From assembly GCA_022385755.1 (NCBI GenBank), contig MU278369.1, positions 349,675 to 413,674 on the forward strand: a stretch of 64,000 nucleotides of DNA. The letters run 5' to 3'. The stretch's first letter is position 1; the number at the start of each line of letters is the position of its first letter. Origin of the DNA: Trametopsis cervina (Eukaryota; Basidiomycota; Agaricomycetes; Polyporales; Irpicaceae). Shown here piece after piece: positions 47,322-60,385 of the stretch. The position numbers and the translations under genes were made by a program. Below the pieces are notes generated by a model. It ran no database searches. It worked only from the letters and a program-made list of their open reading frames with translations, and was not told where the DNA came from.

Positions 47322-50300
47322 ATGGCATCAACAGCTGGCGGTAGCTCGATACGCAACATCACCATCTCAGGTAAAGTCTCGCCCATGCTTGGCTCGATCT
47401 CTACTGTTCTGAACTTAATTGCTAGATATCCAGTGCGACAATCTCCCTGGCCGTGCTCACCGCTATTTTGTCTCGATACTGGCTGCAGGAGATGTAAACA
47501 GTACGGCAGTCGCAAACCGTACGAAAGGTCCAAAGTGGACGGAGCGTTTTACGTAGTGAGTTGCCTTGGTGTATTCGAAAATACAGTACCGACTCCCTGT
47601 CAGTGCTGTGCCTAGCTCTTCCATTATCACTTTAACTGTTCTGAGACACCGTGGGATATTCGGCAACAAAGTCATTGGCTCTGCCCAGATTGGTGTTGAC
47701 TCAAGATTAGATGGCGGCATTGGACAAGGTATGAAGTCTCACCGTGATCTGTCTTGATCTTGTGTCACTGAGCGACGTGGTTTGCAGAAGCTACATTGCA
47801 GCTCATTATGCCGGGAAACCCTGGTGGCAGGGTAGAATTTGTCCCAGAAGCGCGCATACAGTGCAAGATTACGGCTCATGCTACGACCGAAGCTGTAGAT
47901 CAAGTCACGTCCCATGCAAACTCCAATGTTGACAATTTGAGCGCGGCACCGGTGCTAATGCAGAAGATGTTTGGCGATACCGAAGGTACTGGCACAGTGG
48001 CAAACACCATCCAAGAGGACGTCATCGCATGGGAGCCTGTAATCGACAGTATCAAAGTGTTTTCTACTTTGGTCAAGGACATTGCTCAGGTGCGTCTGGC
48101 CACACCTCATCGTCCCGATAGCTTGACCACGTTTCTCGCCAGATTCATCCATACGCTCACGCCGCAATGACGGTGATTTCGTTGATACCAAAGGTAGGTG
48201 CATCATGGAATCAGGATGTACAATGGATCTGAACGACGGAACAGGTGATCAACGACCAGCTCAAGACAGATCAGCGACTGAGAGATCTTGTCTCTGCTAT
48301 GCAACGGGCATATGGGTTTGTCAAGAAGGCGGCGCCGTTAAATGACATCCAGCTCCATATCGAATTCTTTGCCCAAATGGCACGTGCGACGTTCGAATGC
48401 GGGAACTTTATCCAGGAGTACGTCAATAGTGGCAGTTTTGGTAAGTTTCAGAGAGGAGCACGACAAATTTATTAATTCGGTCTTGTATTCAGTCGCGCGC
48501 GCTATCAAGGGCGTTGTCTCGTCCAAAGCCAAGACACAGCTTGAGAAGCACACGCAGTCATTGGCCTCGCTCATAGGCCAGTTCAAAGAGGACGGAGCCA
48601 TAAATACTGAGATCTCGGTAGTACGCACCTTGAGCGCCACAGAATCGATCGCAGAAGCAGTGGATGAGCTGAGTGAGTTATTTGGCCGTTCTTGCGTTGC
48701 GTATTTCTCAGATGTTCTCAGCGATGAAGAGTTATTTGGACGACATGCGTTACGCCAATGGTGCGGGATGTATTCCCGAAAAGAAGTGTTTGGAAGGCAC
48801 TCGTGTTCGTCTTCTCGATTCCATCAGTGGACACTTGCACGGCGGTGGAATACATGCAGAAGGCCAGGGCTCTGGACGTATCCTACTCCTCACCGGTGTC
48901 GCGGGGTCCGGCAAGTCTGCTGTCGCGCACGAGATTGCACACCGCTTCAAATCGCTCCGTAGGCTGGGCGCGTCATTCTGCTTCAGTGCATCTCATCAGA
49001 CGGAGCGGTCTGTGGATCGTTTCCTCAGCACAATCTCACGGGGCTTTGCAGAGCTCGACCATGGATGGAAGAATTCCCTAGTCGCCATTATCAAGTCCGA
49101 CAAGGAGTTACGGACTACGCGCTCTCCACGACAACAGCTTGAGGAGTTTATTCTGAAGCCAGCGCAGAGACTACAATTCGTCGGACCAATTGTTGTCGTC
49201 GTCGATGCTCTGGATGAAGCCGCATATGACGAACAGGCATCGTTACTTGACTGCCTCAGTCGACTGGCCACGGACACTTCATTACCCCACAATATTCGGT
49301 TTCTTATCACCTCTCGCCCGGAACCCGCTATCATCAACGCTCTGTACGGGAAGGCCCGAATTGAGCATCTGGACATTCTTTCTGCCGACGCAAAAGACGA
49401 CATCCATCGTTTTATTGAACACAAACTGACGACAGCCGGTTTGGGTGTCGGAACAGAGACAATCCGAAACGAGTGGGTGCCTTACTTAGCTGCAACAGCC
49501 GACAACTCGTTCCAATGGGCGTACACCTCTTGTGAATTTATCAAGGGCGACATCCTTGGTTCCTCTCCGGAGGAACGATTCAGAATGCTAAGGCGTCTTG
49601 AATATCGCGGCTTGGACTCGTTGTACGAGGAGGTCATGCGCAATACTATAACGGTCAGCAATAAGCTGAAGACAGCAGCATTCGAGAAAGAGCTGCAGGA
49701 AAAGGTCCGCCGCGTTCTTGGCCTGATGATCACAGTGTACGAGCCCCTTCCGTGGAGGACCTGGATGGATCTATTTGGCGAAGACAACGAAGATATGAAG
49801 ATCACGAAGAGCGTCATTCCCCACCTTGCACCCCTATTCCGCGGTGTATCTGCAGCTGATAGGGACAAAAACTATCCGATACAGCCTTCCCACACATCGC
49901 TGCGAGATTACCTGACTCGTGATACCCCCGTACACCTATTCAGAGCAGATACTACCACTGCTCACGTCAAGCTCTTCGACGCGTGTTTGCGTACGATGGA
50001 GGCACAGCTGCGGTTCAACATTTGCGATCTGGAAACCTCGTATCGTGCCAACAAGGACGTACTGGACCTCGCTGAACGAATACAGCACAACGTATCCCCT
50101 GCGTTGCTCTACGCCTGCCGGTTCTGGAACTCCCATCTGACAGCTCCCCCACACGAGCAAGTTTCACTTGACCTGCTATTTGGATTCCTAGAAACAAAGC
50201 TACTGTTCTGGATTGAGGTGATATCTCTCGTTCGGACGGCTGTATCTGCATCCGTTGGGATCAAGGAAATTCGCAAATGGATACAGGTGAGTGCACAATT

Positions 50301-52854
50301 GTTTACTTGCGCGGAACGGGGATCTTACAGCACAATATGTGCTTAGACCTCAAAGTCGGACGCAGAAGAGCGACTGCGCCAGCTGGACAAAATACTCGAC
50401 GAAGTGGACCAATTCCTCTCAATGTGCATACCGGCTATATCTCTTTCCACGCCTCACCTCTACCTGTCCGCCCTCGCATATGTCCCAGCGACCTCGTTCA
50501 TCAATCGCTACTATTCCGACATCTACACAGGCGGCGTTCGCATCCTCAATAAAGACGAGTTACGCTGGCCCGAGTGCGTCATGCGCATCGCTACAGGTAG
50601 CCCCATCAACGACGTTGCTATTTCGCCAGATGGCCGTATTCTCGCGACGGCCCACTTCTATTACACAATTGGGCTCTGGAGTCCGGTGACCGGAGAGAGT
50701 GTGGGGGAGCCCCTCGTGGGTCACACAGGACCTGTTAGGGAAGTCGCATTCTCTCCAGATTCAACTACCATCGCCTCGGGCTCAGATGACAACACTGTCC
50801 GCCTCTGGAACGTAGCCACCGGGGAGCAGATATGGACATGGGGCGCTCCGTGGGGCCATGCAGACTCGGCTTGGTCTGTGGCATTTTCGCCTGATGGGCA
50901 GAGATTGGTCTCAGGTTCATATGACGGGAAAGTCGGGCTGTGGGATGTATCGAGCAGAGAGCCAGCCTGCGAAGCCCTCGTCGGCCATACAAGTCGTGTC
51001 GAGTCTGTTGCCTTCTCGCCATGTGGCAAAACATTTGCCTCGGGATCGCTGGACGAGACAGTTTGTGTTTGGAATGCAGAGACTAGAGCGCTGCTGTATG
51101 CGCCTCTTAGGGGCCACAAAGACGCTGTTTGGTCAGTCGCATTCTCTCCAGATGGCCAGACACTCGCATCTGGCGCAGGTGACGGTATGATCCGACTGTG
51201 GGATGTTGCAACTGGGCAGCCTAAGGCACCCCCCCTCGCAGGTCACACATCGAGCGTCTATTCTGTTGCATTTTCACCTGACGGACGCACTCTTGCATCG
51301 GGCTCGGGGGACAAGACTATACGCTTGTGGATAGTAGAATCTGGACGGCCTGTTGGCGATCCACTCAAGGGTCACACTGGGTCACTAGACTCGGTTGCCT
51401 TTGGTTCAGATGCCCAGACCCTAGTGTCATGTGCAAGCGACTCGACTGTCTGTGTCTGGAAGATAGACCACGGGAGGGCAGGCCACGCACGCATAGCCGC
51501 ACACAGCCGGTCAGTCTATGGAGTAGCGTTCTCACCGGATAACAGGATTGCTGCGTCTGCATCGAGTGACGGCGCAGTCCGCCTGTGGGACGTCTGCACT
51601 GGGCAACCCGCGGGAGAGCCACTCCGAGGGCATACAGACAAAGTGAAATCGGTGGTCTTCTCCCCCGATGGAAGGACTATCGCATCAGGCTCAGATGATC
51701 GCACTATCCGTCTGTGGAATGCGCAGACGGGACAGCTTCTACGCGAACCCCTTACTGGTCACTCAGACGATGTCAACTCAGTGGCCTTCTCGCACGATAG
51801 CAAGATCCTCGCATCGGGTTCAGATGACGAGACGATCAGGCTGTGGAGTGCAGTGACAGGCGAGCAGCTGGGGGAGCCTCTCGCTGGCCACACCCACTTC
51901 GTGACATCCGTTGTGTTCTCGCCAGATGGCCGATGTCTTGCATCGGGGTCAGTCGACGATACGATCATGCTGTGGGACGTGACAACGAGGCAGCCCATCG
52001 GCGAGCTCCCTCGCCGGCATAAATACTCGGTTAAAGGGGCTACCTTCTCATCAGACGGGAAGACCATTGCATCAGGATGGGGCCCAGGCACAATTGGGCT
52101 GTGGCGCGTGAACACATGCGAGCTCATTGGCGCACCTCTCGAAGGTCACGATGACTACGTCGAATCTGTCGCCTTCTCACCGGATGGGAAGACGCTTGTA
52201 TCTGGCTCTCGCGACCACACGATCCGCCTCTGGAATGTCGCGACCCACGCACCCATTGGCGGCCCTCTGAGGGGACACACCAGCTCTGTCAGCTCTGTCG
52301 CCTTCTCACCCGATGGCACAAGCATCCTCTCAGGCTCGGACGACCATACCGTTCGGCTATGGAGTGTGCCCTTTGCCCACTCCCCTCTCCCCACGTACCC
52401 CTCATCTTATGGTGTCTCCCTTGCGCTCCCTCCCTCGCTAAAGAGCAGAGATGCGTCCCCCAATGAACCGACCCATACCATTACGACGACGACCACTGGA
52501 TCTGTCATAGATGCCTTACGTGCCAATGGTATGTACTTATGTTCACTACTCCAACATCAACTACCCTATCTTCATGCAACCCATGTCTGACCATGCTTTT
52601 CAGAATCATTGTCCGGTCCCTCAGCAACAAGTCAGCACATTCTAAACACCGATTCATCGGACCCCGATGACAACGGTTATATGCTGGGCCCCGAGGGTCA
52701 ACTTCTCTTCTGGGTTCCCCCCGACTATCGTACTGGACTCTATAGAACAAGTACTCGATGGGTTGCAGGTGCGCGCTCTGTGCATCTCGATCTCTCACAT
52801 TTCACACATGGAGAGCACTGGATACACTGTCGGGCTGGTGATGCATCGCAATAG
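47322..52854 (+). CDS. NLR-like STAND NTPase (C2-Goodbye-NACHT-WD40), copy 2
   Basis: A close tandem paralog of copy 1. The first exon reads MASTAGGSSIRNITIS and is spliced to DIQCDNLPGRAHRYFVSILA. The C2-like part has SSIITLTVLRHRGIFGNKVI. The Goodbye-like helices contain VINDQLKTDQRLRDLVSAMQ. The NACHT core has Walker A LLTGVAGSGKSAVAHE (about 48,893) and Walker B IVVVVDALDEAA (about 49,195), with RFLITSRPEPAI after it. The WD40 part (about 50,590-52,380) has 14 repeats, matching copy 1 blade for blade. The tail exon (about 52,606-52,854) reads LLFWVPPDYRTGLYRTSTRW and ends in DASQ. It lacks the GAD expansion and the 36 bp duplication of copy 1. WD40 surface positions differ more than the blade cores, as expected if recognition is under selection, but I have not measured this. 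Confidence 0.9.
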
Positions 52855-54724
52855 ACTATGGTTTCCACAGTTTGTACCGCTTCTGTTCCTATGACTAATG
52901 TCCTCTATATATTTCGGCTCGTGTCAGTTCCTCCACTACTCTATGCTACGCTCCGTAAATGAAATTTATGCCATTGTGGTCGCTACACGCATGAGCACTG
53001 TGTGATGATGGTGTATGAGTATGCCATGAACAACACTAAGACAACTACGCATACGCTACATAAAAGCACAGGGCACCGACATCTGTTCAACCCATGATAT
53101 ATCGAGAACGAACCGTGTTAGCCAGGGATACCGCAAGGCATGCGTCGCTATCGTCGATGTCGCACATATGCAAATGCTTAGGGATTCCCGCTGCAGCCTA
53201 GCGATGTGTTCCGTAGCCCGTCTATGGAACGTATGGTCTGTTCTTTACTGGAACTCCGGAAGACGCACCATTGAGCGCTGAGCCGCCAGTCATCGACGGC
53301 TTCATTCGCCAACGAACACAGTTTGTTCCTTCTGTTCGTCTACGTAACGTCTGTGGCTTTGGAGAGCAGTCGCACCCTATATGGATTGTAGAGCGGGGCG
53401 AGGCAAGGACGAACCTATGTTTGGGACGCCTACCCGGTGGCCCGTCGTGATCCTGCCTGCTTCCATGGACGTGGGGGATAACCGGGTGAGTGTAATGCTA
53501 TGTGGATGTGCGCAGGAACGGGGACGTATTGACTGTATCAGCACATATGGACGGAGGGCGCACGCAGCTCACATGAACGTAGCTTCGTAGACTGCCAGCC
53601 GCGACGAACATACAGCCTATCACGACCCGTATATATTCTCGAGTAATTTCGTCCATTGCTTCACTCAGAACTTGCGGAATGCCAACCACTTACTGAGCGT
53701 AAAACATCGTCTTGCGGGATCCCGAGTGGGGGCCTTCCTACAGTTCTCCAGAAAAACAAAAATCCAATCGGTAAGCGAGTGGCCATGGCGCCGTTTCTGG
53801 CACCGTAATAGTACGCAGATCAAGCTTGAAAGCGCAAACATCGGGGCGACGGTGTTAGTTGGGAGTCGTGTCGGAAGTAGGCCGCGTTCGGCTAGCCTTG
53901 GGTCACGATCGCTGATCATTAAAGAGCGCATCTGTTTTAGGGACCGTGATGATAAGCTGCGAGAATTGATGGACAGAAAAAGTATATTAGCTTACTGTAT
54001 TTTGCCTGAAGGTGATCAAGACAACTACGAGTCGATGTGCTACCGATGGCTGAGTTCGGCGCACCTTGATTCGCCGATCCGTGAGCAGGTACTGGTGTTC
54101 CTGGAGCTTCTTCTCTAGTGCCCGGAGCCGAAGACGTAGAGCTCATCCTGAGAGCGTAAAGGTATGCAGCAGGGTAGCGTTCGTGGCGTAAAGGTTCGAA
54201 GTGCTTTCTACTTCTGCCGCAGAAGCTCACGAGGCGATAGGGGACAGCGAGAATTCTCGGCATAGACAGGGAAGCGTTGACATCGACATCCCCGAGATCG
54301 TGTCAGCATATGTCCCGGCCAGCGCGGGCAAGCAAATTCAGTTCCAGACGTCTCGGCCACTCTTAGTCGTGAAGCAGCGTGCAGTTAGGGTTTTGTAGAT
54401 AGAAGAACTGACAGGAATAAAAACTCACCTCTGCGAGCTGATACACTACGAGTATCCTCTGAACGGCTCCAAAACATCTGTGAGCGTAGACGTTCGAGCT
54501 GGGGTGCGTTCCTGCGTGCGCGCTGAAAGATAGGCGGAGTAGAGTACCATCGGCAGGAGCAGGGACCGAGCTTGGGAGCGAATTCAAGGGAAGCGTGCAT
54601 ATTTGCACCGTATTGGATCCGAGTGCGACTGGGAAGGCGTATGAATAGAGGGCATGCATGTTGTGCTACCTCGGTGCCTGAGAGGGAGCGTCCTGTATAA
54701 ACGGTGGGATGAAGCAGTAAACTT
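52855..54724. other. Unique insertion in the second spacer, part 1
   Basis: About 1.8 kb has no counterpart after copy 1. A plus-strand frame at 53,672-54,118 has 148 codons with DKLRELMDRKSILAYCILPE near the end, but I do not recognise it and the other strand is equally open. No terminal repeats are visible. Confidence 0.4.
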
Positions 54725-55130
54725 GAAGGCGCACGGACTTGACGCAACCTACACCAGAGCCGAACAAACGGTGAGTATTCATACAACACATAATCCAATC
54801 GCCACTCGCCTCCCGCCCCCCACTGACGGTCTCCACGCTACGGAAAAAGCTTGAGACTGCATGCACATGCAAGGAGAACAACTGTGCACACGAACGCGAC
54901 ACGCCTACGGTATGTGCCTGCGAACGGGATCGTGCACAATGGTTCGGGCGATGAAGACCAAGGAGGGACGGTTCAAGCGTTGGTCAGAAGTCAGAGAGAT
55001 AAAGTCAAAAGATCAACTCACCATGCGTCTTAGAGCTATTTGCGCCCTTGCTGACGGGTGACGAAAGCGAGGCGCGACTGCGTGAGGCTCGATGGAGGTG
55101 AGTGCTTAAGTTGAGATCCGGATCAATTGA
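54725..55130. repeat. Duplicated spacer block (partner of 42,930-43,310)
   Basis: Long shared runs such as GAGGGACGGTTCAAGCGTTG and GATCGTGCACAATGG are in the same order and orientation as after copy 1. Small indels distinguish the two. Confidence 0.8.
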
Positions 55131-58100
55131 CGATGTTGACGAGAGCCGCCGTGTCGGGTTCGATCCACAGAGGTTATCGCATCAGAGGATCTGAGAGTCG
55201 CATCATGCCGGCGGCACCTGCGCACGCGACAGAGTGCGCTTCCCTCTCCTTGCGACTCTCAGCGTGCGACGCCCAGCTTCGAAGCGATCATGTTCTCTAA
55301 CCTAGCACGTAGACTTGTCTCCACTCCTTCCATCGTGAGCTCGTCGCTGTCCCTTTGCTCTTCCGTAGGCAGCTTTCTTGTGCTCAAACGTACACCGAGC
55401 ACGGCGCCCCAAAGGACGATGCAGTTCACCAACCCGACTTTCTTGCGTCGGCTTTTCGTTATGGCGTTACCGCTTTGAAACAGCCCACGGCCATGGGGTC
55501 TAGTCATGCGTCACGTCAAGAATCAACCGGTATCGACCATCCAGCCTCAAGGACTCGAGCACCGTCTCCTCTCAATGCATGCAAATCACGACATGCAGCA
55601 GGTGCCGCGGCACACTTTCCCAAGTGGCCTGTCTTAGCCCACGAGTATCTTGGGAAGCTCTGTGCCCTCTCCTGTGGAGATCATAAGATTCTGTTCCACC
55701 GGAGTGCGTGGTGCAATGTCGAAGTATGTTGGTAACGTTCGATGGAAGGCCGTTCGCGTAAGTTCCCTCACTTTATTTGCGTCCCGGAGGTTCTATGACT
55801 GTAGCATGCTTTCTCATATCATGTCTCCCAGTCCATTCCGCCCCACATCGATACAATCAGGTTCTGTGCTACTCGAAGTTTCCCTCAACGTGCGATCTGC
55901 ATGCTGCGCCTCGTCAACAGTCTATCTCTCCCGCGGCGTTTTACTCGGTACAGAGGCTGGATGTATTCCTTCTGGAGACGGGCGCGTGGGGAGAGTAGGC
56001 AGCGAGTCGCGGGAGCGCATAGATTATCCTTCCCGCCTGTTCCGCTGTTGGCTGGCGAAGGATGGCATCGGTCTGTGTAGAATCGGCGATAAGACTGCGG
56101 CGTTAGGCAGGTATGACAGTGCGACTCAGGTATTTAATGCGCGGCCATGGGCTGACTACGCACTTCGCAGTGAGTTTCGGCGGGTGAGCAGATCATTGCA
56201 CCGCGATCGAACGACGCCACAATGGGGCTGTGGCGCGAGGAAGCACGAGAAGCCATCAGCCAATCTCTCGCCACTCGCACTCATTGGCTCACCTCGGTCG
56301 CCCTCTCGCCCAACGAACGATCGAACGACTGCCGCAAGCTCGAGCAATGCCACACCCGTCTGTATCATTGGCGGCCTTCTCAAAGTCCTTGCTTGATCAT
56401 CGTTCGCAAGCTACAAGACGACAAAGTTACGGTATCGCAGGCTCGAGCCAGTCGAAGATCCCGGGCAGCGAGATCCGTGTGGCGCACTGGACGACATGCG
56501 CCGAGAACGCTGGTCCAGAACGCACCATGCACACTCCGTCACAGGTCAATTGAGCGTACCACTGACCCTTCTCACTCCTTGCTCACATTCGTTCCACCCC
56601 TCAGCCCATCATCCGATTTGCTGTGCCCTGCACGTGTAGCCGATCAGCCTCACTCTCATCCAAAACTATGCGGTGCATGAACTGCGCGAGTTCAGAACCG
56701 GAGCCTGAGTGTAACTCACGTGTGCGCCCCACATTCCATTCTTGTCATTCTAATAGTTTGATTTGCCTGAACGTCACTCACACTATTCGCAGATTGTGAG
56801 TTGATGGCGTTATACCTGGATACGCAGCACAAACGTTTGGTGACCTCAAGTGCGTGAGTCTCTCCTGCTTCACCAGTTCCCACGTCGCTGCTAATTCGCG
56901 GTCCTCAGTTCAGTCCGCTACGCATTCCTGAATATTCAAAGCAAGAAGTGCAAGGCTACCACATTCCGAATCAGGGCGTACAGGGATTGCCTGCATATAT
57001 CTGAGGAATTTCACTCCTCGGCGTCCACCGTCATTACGCTGTCGATCCACGGTGCGATACGGTCTTAGAAGATACAATATTAGTGAGCATTTTCCCGCAT
57101 ATATCCGGCTCAATAACCACAGCTACGCTGTTCGTCTATTCGCCAACCCTCCAGACCTACTATCAACGCTTCTTCGCGACCACGGGGCAGGACCTCACAG
57201 TGCCCGCCAACACAGATTCCGCGGACCATCTTACAGCCCCAATATCTGCGTTCTCCTCCGAGGACATATCGCGTCGTCCTGGTGACATCCTCGGGAATAG
57301 CATTGTCGACGAAGCGTCTGTTACGCGTCCCAGGGAACCGGAGCACGACGCGAACTTTGAAATGGTGCGCCATACGATTGCCTTCTAACGTGGTGCGGCG
57401 TGCGGAAGCACGAGGACCTACCAGCTAAAGCCTCGTAGTCCATACACCACGGTCGTCTTCTCATCTCACCTGGCAGGTATACGATTGCACTGCGGGATCC
57501 CACGCCCCCATTCGAGGTGGAAGACCTCCCGGGAGACACCCCGACTTCGTCTGTACGATTCGAATATGGAGCCTTCACCTCCCTTCACCTTTGTTTACCT
57601 CACAAGGAATACTTGCTTCCCATCTCGCTGTTGGGCGCGTTCGTCGTCTCCACCGCGCGCAATACCGCTACCACTACTTCGTGTCGTCTATCCGTTCATT
57701 TGGACGTGCTGGATGACGGTACATCCTGGCACGTGTCTGTGCCGCTTCCTCTACTGACCGTGTATATGCGTCTCCTCTGGCTGTCTTGGATCACAGGAGC
57801 GGCGACATCGTTATCGCTCGGCGTGAATGCGTCCCCTGACTAGATACAGACTGCTAATTGCGATCCTAGCGATCCGGCATTTATTTGGTTTACTAGAGCG
57901 CACTCTCACTCATCAGTTCCCAACACGAACGCAATGGTCGCGGTGTCAACATTTGTTTATTTCGTTCGCAGGTATCATGCCTCGTAATGTACACAATTCC
58001 TGTACGTTAACCACAACACCGACGGACATAACCGTCCTATCCATATGCTACTCCCCACTTCCTCTCCGTTGAGGTTTTGCCCATCATCCGCGTCTTGGTA

Positions 58101-58204
58101 GTGCCCTTCCTTAAGGGTATGTGGTCGTTAGCTGCTTGTACAGTATACAAATGACTGTCGAAATACCGTGCAAAAGGCGACGCGTACACGGGACGCCTGT
58201 AACG
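55131..58204. other. Unique insertion in the second spacer, part 2
   Basis: About 3.1 kb sits between two blocks that are only about 70 bp apart after copy 1. Candidate coding pieces: a minus frame at 55,259-55,507 (TMEGVETSLRARLENMIASK), and plus frames at 57,083-57,388 (DISRRPGDILGNSIVDEASV) and about 57,483-57,840 (SVRFEYGAFTSLHLCLPHKE). None is recognised. No transposase motif or long terminal repeat is visible. Confidence 0.4.
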
Positions 58205-58369
58205 ATCAGCCAGCTATGAATGACATCAAGCATTAATAATAAATAAATTAGGACCGCTCCTCACGAGCATATGACGACGCTGTAGGACAGTGACACTGCC
58301 TGCGGTGGTGGGTAAGATTTAGAACAGAAATACCTAGCAGTGTCGAACGTCAGAGAATTACTACGAAAG

Positions 58370-59071
58370 TGGGGGAATAGAGCCCCCGCTACAGGGATAA
58401 ACTCACCCGCGACGCCCCTCATATCGGGGTACAAGCGTATCGGTACGCTGCCTTCGAGACGTTGGACCGACGACTGCGGGAGGCGTTGAGTGCTGGGAAA
58501 TTAATCCAGGTCATTTTGATGCACGAGGGCGAGGTATGTGTACCTATTTACCGTCGGGCACAATATCACGATTCCCTCTGCTCGCCCGTCTTTGTCCATT
58601 GTTGCGAAGTTTGCCCCGTCTCGCAGGATATCATGGAGGGAATCCTTGCGTTTTTCCAGAGACGGCGTTGAGGACGCGGTTCGCGGCTTGTGAGGAGTGG
58701 AGTAGACGGTGCGAGACTGGGAAAATCGCACAGTCTTTCTACTGCACCTGTCAGGATGCACGACGAGAAAACGGGGGCCCGAATCGCATTGAGTGAAGGC
58801 ATAGAAGTTTCCCAGGCCGCAGAGATTGCGTGCGAGGCATGCGAGGTCCTTGTTCAACGTGAATTGCAGAACCGAGCAACGCGACCTTGTAGCGCAGCAG
58901 AGCGCAGTGATTTGAGCACTGTATGGGCACGGGTGATGTGTGTTCAATGTGTTCAAGCCCATTTAGTGCCTTGGTATCCCACTCACGCAATTGAGTTAAC
59001 TCAGAAACGTCAGCAGAGCCACTCGCATCGGGTCCGAATGAGGTCCAGATGCGCAGTGTCGATTGAGCCAT
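58370..59071 (-). pseudogene. Minus-strand gene, better-kept copy in the second spacer
   Basis: Partner of the remnant at 43,540-44,233. The start MAQSTLRIWTSFGPDASGSA is open here. It continues through DVSELTQLREWDTKALNG. A second open stretch, in another frame, runs from QITALCCATRSRCSVLQFTL to CPTVNRYTYLALVHQNDLD (58,501-58,910). A third block is VQRLEGSVPIRLYPD. A spliced gene is possible, but the donor that would join the first two blocks (GTACAC in the other copy) is changed here. So both copies are probably non-functional. The family is unknown. Confidence 0.45.
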
Positions 59072-59440
59072 GAAATCTTTACACATGCCTGGCAGCCGCT
59101 TGAGGTAGCATTCGAGGTGAGGTAACGCGGGGCATGTTGAAAATGGGTGCTTGAGACTGTCGATATTGGGGACATACGACCGTACGAATGAGTTTGAACC
59201 ACATGACGTGGTTTCCCCTGCTATGAGGGCGGCGTGTATCAGTCCGGCGGAATCAGATGGAGGGAGGTACGACGCACGTCGATACCCAGACAGTGAGTGT
59301 CCGCGCGACCTGGGCTTACCTGTTCGTTCTGCATCTCACGCCCTGACATCCTTCAATCCACTCGTCCGATTCCCTCGCTGACGGACGTCCTATTACAGCG
59401 CAGCCTCAAGAGAGCTCGACTATTGCGTGCCATTTAGAAT

Positions 59441-59746
59441 TTGGTGTGCTTGGACTTATTCGTAGGCGGCCTGTGCTTGCCGAGTGCACCGACAATTTGC
59501 AGGTGGCATGCAGGGGACCTATCACGGCCTAGCCACGTAAGTGAGTCATTTCAGTGTGCTTGCAAGGTCATCCTAGGGCGCGTTGACGATGTAGTTGCTT
59601 ATCGGAGTGTGTATGAATCAGTCGATGATGCTCAACCTGAATATCATCGTCATCTGAGCGGGCTGGTAAATGTGAATCATAACTTGATAACTGCTTGCAC
59701 GCACCACATTGCGAGAGAGCGAAAATCCATACATCTCATACAATAG
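59441..59746 (+). pseudogene. Duplicated unrecognised open frame, copy 2
   Basis: It corresponds to the second half of the frame at 44,326-44,940 (VILGRVDDVVAYRSVYESVD, then EYHRHLSGL). The first half is interrupted by stops (after LVRFPR). Its former donor is GTAAAT instead of GTAAGT. So this copy is more decayed. Confidence 0.35.
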
Positions 59747-60385
59747 CCCTTGAGATTGAAGTGTTGACTAGAAGCGTTGGAGAGTAGAGGCCTGAGACGT
59801 TTGCGATATAGGGAACGCGACTAAGGGTGCATTGCGATTGAATGTTGACCATGATGTGATCCTTGGCAAAGAGATGATGAGTTGGTGCTTGTGTTCGTCC
59901 GAGTACCCAGCAGAAGACGCTGCATAGGTAGTATTGTGGTTGGCAGGGCAAGCTTGGAAGGGAAATGCTGGGTCGTTTGTGTCTGTCAGGTCGTTAGTTT
60001 GTACGCAGTAGGGATGTGGAGGGCCCATGACGCACCATGCAGGACCTCGCTTGATCGTTCACGTTGGCCGTGTCTACACCGATCCCGCCACGATCGTTTG
60101 CGTCCAACTAATTCGTCGGGAGTGGGTGTGGCGTGCCTTGGTCGCCGCAATGAAAAGAGAAGTCCGTGACATCGGCGTCTGCGAGACTTCTGTCGTGAGT
60201 GCGCCGCCGACGTTTCTTGATCTTGGCATTCTAATCTCAACAGGGCCGCCATCGTCCGCCCCCCTCGATCCCATTTGCACGCTGCCACAAGTCACCATCA
60301 AGTTGGTGCGATCTTGCGCGAGTGGCGCACGCCGGCTGGGCGATGCATGGTCTGTTGGATTGCAGGTACGTCCTACCATCCTTCT

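Noticed and set aside
55150..55170. Second tRNA-like B box (GGTTCGATCC)
   Set aside because: The flanking bases do not form a T-stem and no acceptor stem is found.
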